DNA from: CAZAYP01 sp964489425 [NCBI: uncultured Verrucomicrobiota bacterium]
GTDB lineage: Bacteria > Verrucomicrobiota > Kiritimatiellia > RZYC01
NCBI GenBank assembly: GCA_964489425.1
Contig: CAZAYP010000005.1
Span: 1-64,000, forward strand
DNA: 64,000 nucleotides
Reading direction: 5' to 3'
Both the position numbers and the translations under genes were made by a program. The first letter of the stretch is position 1. Each line of letters begins with the position of its first letter. Below are positions 58,213 to 64,000 of this stretch, in pieces. Below the pieces are notes generated by a model. The model was given only the letters and a program-made list of their open reading frames with translations, did no database searches and was not told the origin of the DNA.

Positions 58213-59216
58213 GCGCGCCGGGCCGCGGCTTCGAGGTCGATCTGCGGCTGCATCTCGTGCATCCGCTTGAGGGTTTCGATGTTGTAGTACTTCGGATCGT
58301 GGAAATCCCTGAACTTGTCGAGGTTTTCCACCAGGTCGCGCACGATGCATTCCACGTCGTGCTTGGGCTTGAAGCTGAGCACTTTCATGGCTTTGGAGCA
58401 GTCCACCTTGTAGTTGCGATAGTCCTGGATGTTCAGGATGCGCAGCTTGATGTTCAGGTTGAGCGCCCGGTCCACGGTTTCCTTGACCAGGTCGCCCACC
58501 TCGCCCACGGTGTAGTTGCCGGAGGCCACGTTGAACACGCCGGAGATGGAGGGGTTGGCTTCCACGGCGCGGATGTAGGCGCTGACCGCGTCCTGGATGC
58601 TGAGGATCGGCCGCCAGATGGCCGGGTTGTTGACCGTGATCTCGCCGCGCTCCATGGCGTTGCGGAACATGGTGTTCACGATCAGGTCCAGGCGCATGCG
58701 CGGGCTGTAGCCGGACACCGTGCCCTTGCGCAGGGAGATCACCGAGAACTTGTCGTCCGCCAGTTGCAGCAGCGACTGCTCGCCCTGGTACTTGGAAATG
58801 CCGTAGGGGTAATGCGAGGCCGGGGTTTTGGTTTCGTCGTACAGCTCATCCACCGTGTACCCGTACACCGAGCAGGAGCCGGCGAAGATGAAACGCTTGA
58901 CGCCCGCGCGCCGGGCCAGGTAGCCAAGGTACGCCGGGGCGGCGGCGTTGTAGATGAAGTTCTTGCTCGGCGAGAACTCCGCCATGGGGTCGTTGGACAA
59001 CCCGGCCAGGAAGATCACCTGGTCCACGCCCTGGAGGTTCTCCTCCTTGAGGTTGAACACGTCGTCGCAGATCATCGTGATGCCCGGCGGCAGGTGGTTG
59101 CCAAACCACAGCTTGTCCACCACCACCACGTCGTAGCCGCGTTCCAGCAGCTTGGGCACCAGGGCCGAGCCGATATAGCCCGCGCCGCCCGCCACCAGCA
59201 ATTTCATTGCGCTCAT
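58209..59216 (-). CDS. NAD-dependent sugar-nucleotide epimerase/dehydratase
   Basis: Extended SDR of 335 aa. Motif GGAGYIGSALVPKLLERG binds NAD, SNDPMAEFSPSKNF and GSCSVYGY follow, and YPYGISKYQGE carries the catalytic Tyr/Lys. Typically converts NDP-hexoses; the family cannot be resolved by sight (it resembles UDP-glucose-4-epimerase and various dehydratases). AGGAGAAC lies before ATG 59216; a second start at 59207 is possible. Middle gene of the sugar operon, between RmlC- and RmlD-like genes. Confidence 0.82.
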   Translation of the reverse strand: MSAMKLLVAGGAGYIGSALVPKLLERGYDVVVVDKLWFGNHLPPGITMICDDVFNLKEENLQGVDQVIFLAGLSNDPMAEFSPSKNFIYNAAAPAYLGYLARRAGVKRFIFAGSCSVYGYTVDELYDETKTPASHYPYGISKYQGEQSLLQLADDKFSVISLRKGTVSGYSPRMRLDLIVNTMFRNAMERGEITVNNPAIWRPILSIQDAVSAYIRAVEANPSISGVFNVASGNYTVGEVGDLVKETVDRALNLNIKLRILNIQDYRNYKVDCSKAMKVLSFKPKHDVECIVRDLVENLDKFRDFHDPKYYNIETLKRMHEMQPQIDLEAAARRA

Positions 59217-59244
59217 GTTATACGTTCTCCTGGCGTTGCGGGGA

Positions 59245-59820
59245 TCACTTGACTTGGAACGCGTCCGCGGCCGACTCCGGGCGCTGGGCCCACTCGGCGA
59301 GCAGCGGCGCGACCTGGTCCTTGGCGGACACCACGGGGTTCTGCACCGGCCACGCCACGCCAATGGCCGGGTCGTTCCAGCGCACGCCGCCCTCGCACTT
59401 GGAGTTGTACAGGCCGGTGCACTTGTACTGGATCTCCGCAAAGTCCGAGGTCACGCAGAAGCCGCGGGCAAACCCGGCCGGCGCCCAGACCTGGCGGCGG
59501 TTGGCGGCGCTGGCCTCGATGCCGAACCACTTCCCGAAATTCGGCGAGCCCTTGCGCAGGTCCACGGCCACCAGGAACGCGCTGCCCAGGGTCACCCGCA
59601 TGAGCTTGCCCATGGGCGGCGACCACTGGAAATGGAGCCCGCGCACCACGCCGCGGCAGGAGCGGGAATGGTTGTCCTGGACAAACGGCTCGGGAATGCC
59701 GAACTCGCGGAACTGGTCGGTCCGGTAGACTTCCATGAAAAAGCCGCGCTCGTCCTGGAACACGTCCGGGACGATCACCTTGATATCGTTCAACTCGACC
59801 CGCTCGATGCGCAACTGCAC
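59245..59820 (-). CDS. rmlC: dTDP-4-dehydrorhamnose 3,5-epimerase-like protein (RmlC)
   Basis: Cupin epimerase, 191 aa. IVPDVFQDERGFFMEVYR and FVQDNHSRSCRGVVRGLHFQ are RmlC hallmarks, with the catalytic His in RGLHFQ; VWAPAGFARGFCVTSDFAEIQYKC contains the rest of the active site. GTG 59820 is chosen because AAAGGAG lies 6 bases upstream. First gene of the operon with the SDR and RmlD. rmlA and rmlB are not in the window. Confidence 0.86.
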   Translation of the reverse strand: MQLRIERVELNDIKVIVPDVFQDERGFFMEVYRTDQFREFGIPEPFVQDNHSRSCRGVVRGLHFQWSPPMGKLMRVTLGSAFLVAVDLRKGSPNFGKWFGIEASAANRRQVWAPAGFARGFCVTSDFAEIQYKCTGLYNSKCEGGVRWNDPAIGVAWPVQNPVVSAKDQVAPLLAEWAQRPESAADAFQVK

Positions 59821-59943
59821 GCTGGGCTCCTTTCTGGTCAACCGCTGACCTTCCACGTTTACCACGAGCCGCGCGCGCGGCGCAACGCTCTTTTTGGCGC
59901 CGGCCGGTTGGCCTGGCGGGCGCGGGCGCGCCGCGGTTTGCGC

Positions 59944-59971
59944 TTGTATCGACCGCTAAATGCTGTATATA
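59944..59971 (+). promoter_or_regulatory. sigma-70-type promoter of etfBA
   Basis: TTGTAT (59944-59949), 16 bp, TATATA (59966-59971), followed by a leader with AGAGAGGAGAA just before the ATG. Confidence 0.55.
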
Positions 59972-60001
59972 TCCCCGCCTGTTTAGAGAGAGGAGAACGT
60001 C

Positions 60002-60784
60002 ATGCAGATAGTGGTTTGCATCAAGCAGGTGCCGGATTCCGACAAGGTTTCGATCGACCGCGAAACCAACCGGCTCAACCGCACCGGCGTGCCCAGCATT
60101 ATCAACCCGTTTGACGAGAACGCGTTGGAGATGGCCCTCCAGTTGCGCGATCAGCACGGCGGCAAGGTCACGGTCATCACCATGGGCCCGCCCCAGGCCG
60201 AGGAAGCCCTGCGCGCGGCCCTGGCCGTGGGCGCGGACGACGCGGCGCTGATCACCGACCGCCATTTTGCCGGATCCGATACGTGGGCCACGTCCTACAC
60301 CCTGAGCCTGGCCGTGAAAAAAACCGGCACCCCGGACCTGGTGCTGTTCGGCAAGCAGGCCATTGACGGCGACACCGCCCAGGTCGGGCCCGGCGTGGCG
60401 CATTTCCTCGACCTGCCCATTATCACCATGGTCCGCAAGCTGGAGGTCAAGGAGGATCACTTCCTGGCCACCCAGGTGACGGAAGACGGCTACCACCTCT
60501 GGCGCGTGGACCGCCCCGCGGCGTGCTCGGTGGTTAAGGAGGCCAACACCCTGCGCATGCCGTCGCTGAAGAAGAAAATGGCGGCCAAGAAGGCGGTCAT
60601 CCCCACGTGGACCGCCGCGGACTTGAACGCGGACCCCGAAAAGGTGGGCTTGAAAGGCTCGCCCACCAAGGTGGTGAAGATTTTCGCCCCGCCGGTCAAG
60701 GTGAACAAGGAGATCATCAGCGGCGACGTGCCGGACATGGTGGACTGCCTGCTGCGGAAGATGAAAGAGAGGAAGATCCTATGA
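60002..60784 (+). CDS. etfB: electron transfer flavoprotein beta subunit
   Basis: Cytoplasmic FAD-binding EtfB, 260 aa. MQIVVCIKQVPDSDKVSID, INPFDENALEMALQL and GPPQAEEALRAALAVGADDA are family motifs; the loop between 120 and 140 contains GKQAIDGDTAQVGPGVAHFL. Resembles the EtfB of anaerobes that bifurcate electrons with acyl-CoA dehydrogenase or lactate dehydrogenase. Overlaps etfA by 4 bp (ATGA). Confidence 0.93.
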   Translation: MQIVVCIKQVPDSDKVSIDRETNRLNRTGVPSIINPFDENALEMALQLRDQHGGKVTVITMGPPQAEEALRAALAVGADDAALITDRHFAGSDTWATSYTLSLAVKKTGTPDLVLFGKQAIDGDTAQVGPGVAHFLDLPIITMVRKLEVKEDHFLATQVTEDGYHLWRVDRPAACSVVKEANTLRMPSLKKKMAAKKAVIPTWTAADLNADPEKVGLKGSPTKVVKIFAPPVKVNKEIISGDVPDMVDCLLRKMKERKIL

Positions 60785-61785
60785 GCAAAAAGGAAATCTG
60801 GATTTTCGCGGAACAGCGCCAGGGCAAGCTGGCCGGCGTGGTGCTCGAGCTGCTTAGCAAGGGGCAGGTCCTGGCCGAAAAATCGGGGTACAAGCTCTGT
60901 GCCGTGCTGCTCTCGGCCGGCGGCCAGCCTTTTTTCCAGGAGCTGTTCAACCACGGCGCCGAGAAAATCTATACCCTCGAGGATCCGCGCCTGGCGGATT
61001 ACCAGAACGACTATTACGCCAAGGCGGTCGCCGAGCTGATCGCCAGGGAGCCGCCGGAAATCATGCTGTACGGCGCCACCACCGTCGGCCGCAGCCTGGC
61101 GCCCACCGTGGCGGTGATGGTGTACGCGGGGCTTACCGCGGACTGCACGGAGCTGGATTTTGACACGGAGCTCAAGCTGCTGCTCCAGACGCGGCCGGCG
61201 TTCGGCGGCAACATCATGGCCACCATCCAGTGCCCGGCCCACCGGCCGCAGATGTCCACGGTCCGGTCCAACGTGTTCAAGCGGATGAAAATTGGCGACC
61301 ACGAGACCGGCGAAGTGGAAGCGGTCAAGGTGGACTTCGCGGGCGTGAAAGAGCGCATGAAAAAGCTGGAATCCGTGCGCGAGGTGGACGCGAGCATTGA
61401 CCTGCATGCGGCCAAGTACATCGTGTCCGGCGGCCGCGGCCTGGGCAAGCCCGAGAACTTCCAGATCATCCACGAGCTGGCCCAGGAGCTGGGCGGCGCA
61501 GTGGGCGCCTCGCGCGCCACCGTGGACGCGGGCTGGATCTCCCACCACCACCAGGTCGGCCAGACCGGCAAGACCGTGTGCCCGGTGGTTTACATGGCCT
61601 GCGGCATCTCCGGGGCCATCCAGCACCTCGCCGGCATGCAGACCTCGGACATCATCATTGCCATCAACAAGGACGACAACGCGCCGATCTTCGGCGTGGC
61701 GGACTACGGGCTGATCGGCGACCTGCACGAGATCGTGCCGGCGTTGACCCGCCGCCTGCGCGAGCTCAAAAGCGGCCAGGGCTGA
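60781..61785 (+). CDS. etfA: electron transfer flavoprotein alpha subunit
   Basis: EtfA, 334 aa. N-terminal [18 protein letters not shown]-terminal FAD domain with [20 protein letters not shown] and [28 protein letters not shown]. Together with EtfB forms the heterodimer passing electrons from dehydrogenases. No iron-sulfur ferredoxin domain is fused to the N-terminus. No acyl-CoA dehydrogenase is in the window. Its stop lies inside a hairpin shared with the convergent dnaE stop. Confidence 0.94.
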   Translation: MSKKEIWIFAEQRQGKLAGVVLELLSKGQVLAEKSGYKLCAVLLSAGGQPFFQELFNHGAEKIYTLEDPRLADYQNDYYAKAVAELIAREPPEIMLYGATTVGRSLAPTVAVMVYAGLTADCTELDFDTELKLLLQTRPAFGGNIMATIQCPAHRPQMSTVRSNVFKRMKIGDHETGEVEAVKVDFAGVKERMKKLESVREVDASIDLHAAKYIVSGGRGLGKPENFQIIHELAQELGGAVGASRATVDAGWISHHHQVGQTGKTVCPVVYMACGISGAIQHLAGMQTSDIIIAINKDDNAPIFGVADYGLIGDLHEIVPALTRRLRELKSGQG

Positions 61786-61802
61786 CCCGCGCCAGGGTCA
61801 GC
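61781..61802. terminator. hairpin containing the stop codons of convergent etfA and dnaE
   Basis: GCTGACCC-GCGCCA-GGGTCAGC is a perfect 8-bp stem. The TGA stops of etfA (61783-61785) and dnaE (61798-61800) lie in its two arms. It could serve both genes as a compact bidirectional transcript end. Confidence 0.55.
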
Positions 61803-64000
61803 GGCTGTACCCGTTGCCGTTGCCGTTCCCCCCGTTGCGCGGGTAGCGCGGCTCGCGCGGCCGGCGGCACGGCTGCTGGTGCGCCTCGACATACACGCTC
61901 TGCTCGCCGAGGATGTGCTGCAGCTCGTGGACCAGCGCCTGGTCGGCCGCCACCTGGAACTGCTGGCCGGTGCTCAGGAACACCTTCTCGCCCCCCGGGA
62001 ACTGCACGCACAGGCGGACCGGCGTGGGGCCGGGATGGGCCTGGATGACGGCCCGCGCTTTTTCCAGCAATCCATCGTCCGGGCCATGCGCGGACACATG
62101 CACGTGGACGCACTTGGCAAAAAACAGGTGCGCCTGCTCCAGCAGGTAGATCTCCTCGGCCAGCAGCGTGGGCGCGGTGCGGCGGTCCATCTGGCCGCAG
62201 ATCAGCAGCGCCTCCTCCTCGCGCAGCAGCGCGCCGAACTCTTCCAGCTTCCGGCTGAACACCATCACCTGCACCGCGTTTTCCAGCCCCTCGAGGCGGA
62301 ACCGGGCATAGGGCTTCTGGTTCTTGGAAAAGGCCCGTTCGAGGCTCGTGACCACGCCGCCCACCCGCGTCAGGGCGTCGTGCGCCACCTGGTCGATCCC
62401 GGCCATGCGGAATAACGCGAAGTGGTTCAGGGCCCACTCGTGCCGGGTGAGCGGGTGCCCGGAAATGTAGAACCCCAGCAACTCCTTCTCCGCGGACAGC
62501 ATCTCGTGCTCCGGCCAGGGCGGCGCCAGGGGCAGGTTGTCCTGCGTGTCGCTGGCGTCCTGGGGCGTGAGCAAGTCAAACAGCGTGGCCTGGCCGCGGC
62601 GCCGGTCATCCTGCTGCGCGGCCACGCGGTTGACCGCGAAATCAATGCCCGCAAACAGCCGGCCGCGGCTGATGTCCGTGAAGTCGAACGCGCCGCATTT
62701 GACCAGGCTTTCCATGGCCTTGCGATTGACCAGCTTCGGGTCCACCCGCGCGCAAAAATCCAGCAACCCCTTGAACGGCCCGTTGCGCCGGCGATCCGCC
62801 ACCAGGGCTTCCACCGCGCCCGCGCCCACGTTCTTGACCCCGGCCAACCCGAAGCGGATGCCGTCTTTCACGGGCGTGAACCGCACGCCGCTTTCATTGA
62901 CGTCGGGCGGGAGGATCTTGAGATCCATCTCCTGGGTCTCGTGGATGAACTCCGCCAGCTTCTCGGCGTTGCCCATTTCCATCGACATCACCGCGGCCAT
63001 GAACTCCTTGGGGTAATGCGCCTTGAGGTAGGCCGTCTGGTAGGAGATGACGCCGTACGCGGCGCTGTGCGACTTGTTGAAGCCGTAGCCCGCGAAACGC
63101 TCAATGTTGTCGAATATTTTTTCCGCTTTTTCCTTGGGGATATGATTGGCCTTGTGGCAGCCCTCCACGAATTTCGTGCGCTGCTTGGCCATTTCTTCCG
63201 GGAGTTTCTTGCCCATGGCGCGGCGCAGCAGGTCGCCTTGCCCCAGGGAAAACCCGGCCAGCACGTGGGCCGCCTGCTGGACCTGTTCCTGGTAGAGCAT
63301 GATGCCGTACGTTTCCTTGAGGATGCCTTCCAGGAGCGGGTGGTCATAGGTGATAATGACCTTGCCGTGCTTGCGGTTGACGTAGTCGTCCAGCATTTTC
63401 ATGGGCCCGGGCCGGTACAGCGCGATCATGGCGATCAGGTCTTCGATGCAGCTGATCCCAATCCTGCGCAGCAGGTCGCGCATGCCGGTGCTTTCCAATT
63501 GGAACACCGCCACGGTGTCGCCGCGGTTGAGCAACTGATACGTCTCCGCGTCGTCCATGGGAATCGTGTCGATGTCCACCGTGTTCCCGCGCGCCTGGAG
63601 GACGTTGTTGATCGTCTCCTGAATGATGGTCAGCGTCTGCAGGCCGAGGAAGTCCATCTTCAGCAGGCCGGTGGACTCCAGCGGCTTCATTTCAAATTGG
63701 GTGATGGTCTCGCCGTTCTTATCCATCGCCAGCGGCAGGATCTCGATCAGCGGCTTCTCGCCGATGACCACGCCCGCGGCGTGGGTGCCCTGCTGGCGCG
63801 GCAGCCCCTCGAGCACCGTGGCGTACTTCATGATCTGCTGGGCCAGGGGCTCGGTTTCCACGGCCCGCTTGAAGTCCGGGCTTTCCTCCATGGCCTTGGC
63901 CAGGGTCATGTCCGGTTTTTCCGGGATCATCTTGGCCAGCCGGTCGCAGTCCACCAGCGGCAGCTCCAGGGCGCGGCCCACGTCGCGCACCACGGTCTTG
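61798..64000 (-). CDS. dnaE: DNA polymerase III alpha subunit, C-terminal 734 residues (runs off window)
   Basis: Replicative DNA polymerase catalytic subunit, cut by the window end at 64000; the PHP domain and part of the palm are missing. Visible: GTHAAGVVIG, TQFEMKPLESTGLLKMDFLGLQTL with the catalytic Asp region, RPGPMKMLDDYVNRK, LYQEQVQQAAHVLAGFSLGQGDLLRRAMGKK, the fingers motif GYGFNKSHSAAYGVISYQTAYLKAHYP and an OB-fold/tau-binding C-terminus ending in a Gly/Asn tail. Reads in on the minus strand; stop TGA at 61798-61800. Confidence 0.95.
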   Translation of the reverse strand, partial: KTVVRDVGRALELPLVDCDRLAKMIPEKPDMTLAKAMEESPDFKRAVETEPLAQQIMKYATVLEGLPRQQGTHAAGVVIGEKPLIEILPLAMDKNGETITQFEMKPLESTGLLKMDFLGLQTLTIIQETINNVLQARGNTVDIDTIPMDDAETYQLLNRGDTVAVFQLESTGMRDLLRRIGISCIEDLIAMIALYRPGPMKMLDDYVNRKHGKVIITYDHPLLEGILKETYGIMLYQEQVQQAAHVLAGFSLGQGDLLRRAMGKKLPEEMAKQRTKFVEGCHKANHIPKEKAEKIFDNIERFAGYGFNKSHSAAYGVISYQTAYLKAHYPKEFMAAVMSMEMGNAEKLAEFIHETQEMDLKILPPDVNESGVRFTPVKDGIRFGLAGVKNVGAGAVEALVADRRRNGPFKGLLDFCARVDPKLVNRKAMESLVKCGAFDFTDISRGRLFAGIDFAVNRVAAQQDDRRRGQATLFDLLTPQDASDTQDNLPLAPPWPEHEMLSAEKELLGFYISGHPLTRHEWALNHFALFRMAGIDQVAHDALTRVGGVVTSLERAFSKNQKPYARFRLEGLENAVQVMVFSRKLEEFGALLREEEALLICGQMDRRTAPTLLAEEIYLLEQAHLFFAKCVHVHVSAHGPDDGLLEKARAVIQAHPGPTPVRLCVQFPGGEKVFLSTGQQFQVAADQALVHELQHILGEQSVYVEAHQQPCRRPREPRYPRNGGNGNGNGYSR

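Overview
The window is a GC-rich (by eye roughly two-thirds G+C), gene-dense bacterial chromosome segment with about 52 protein genes, one tRNA and several decayed mobile elements. The gene mix suggests an uncultured, probably anaerobic or fermentative member of the PVC group (Kiritimatiellota/Lentisphaerota/Verrucomicrobiota-like). It includes a membrane Ser/Thr kinase with a DWG motif, an RRM RNA-binding protein, a secreted SUMF1-fold protein, a moxR-Bat operon, a class-II UvrA, HydE, an Etf pair and an SsnA/dihydropyrimidine-dehydrogenase-like pair. This placement is inference; no 16S gene is present.

Layout. 0-6.7 kb: rsmD, a CoA-transferase, a Cache chemoreceptor, a DUF1015 protein, tRNA-Leu(CAG) with a clear promoter, and an RmlD-like protein lacking its catalytic tyrosine. 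6.7-13.3 kb: an inverted pair of two-hairpin repeats, a Ser/Thr kinase fused to an extracytoplasmic sensor, and a four-gene operon for exported proteins (SUMF1-like, lipoprotein, SGNH hydrolase, LysM). 13.3-22.5 kb: hrpB, an RRM protein, hydE, an HtrA-like protease with an unknown partner, surE-tadA, and glucokinase behind a strong promoter with operator-like half-sites. 22.5-32.5 kb: two secreted/lipoprotein unknowns and a moxR-DUF58-BatD-BatA-BatB-TPR-polyQ operon whose genes mostly overlap by 4-8 bp. 32.5-36.4 kb: SsnA-like amidohydrolase and a DPD-like iron-sulfur flavoprotein.

36.4-48.3 kb is the accessory region. It holds a transposase (RAYT-like) remnant, then a four-gene operon on the minus strand (small Tat-signal protein, 739-aa TPR protein, about 1000-aa secreted alpha/beta hydrolase, secreted partner). 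Its last 2.7 kb are much more AT-rich than the surroundings, with the composition step inside the hydrolase gene. Next come a decayed DDE transposase abutting a frameshifted ClpB/ClpC tail, a TonB-dependent receptor, a small multi-TM transporter and a second possible transposase scrap.

48.3-64 kb: class-II UvrA, an HELTH (M50-like) membrane protein coupled to a Kdo/WaaP-type kinase, rpsT, a Cnr-like ECF sigma/anti-sigma/periplasmic sensor module with a Spy-like protein, a DUF3592-hybrid histidine kinase pair, RmlC/SDR/RmlD sugar genes, etfBA and the 3' part of dnaE running off the window.

The strongest candidates for something undescribed are the TPR-hydrolase-partner operon at 37.2-43.8 kb, and the covarying two-hairpin repeat family together with a RAYT-type fragment.
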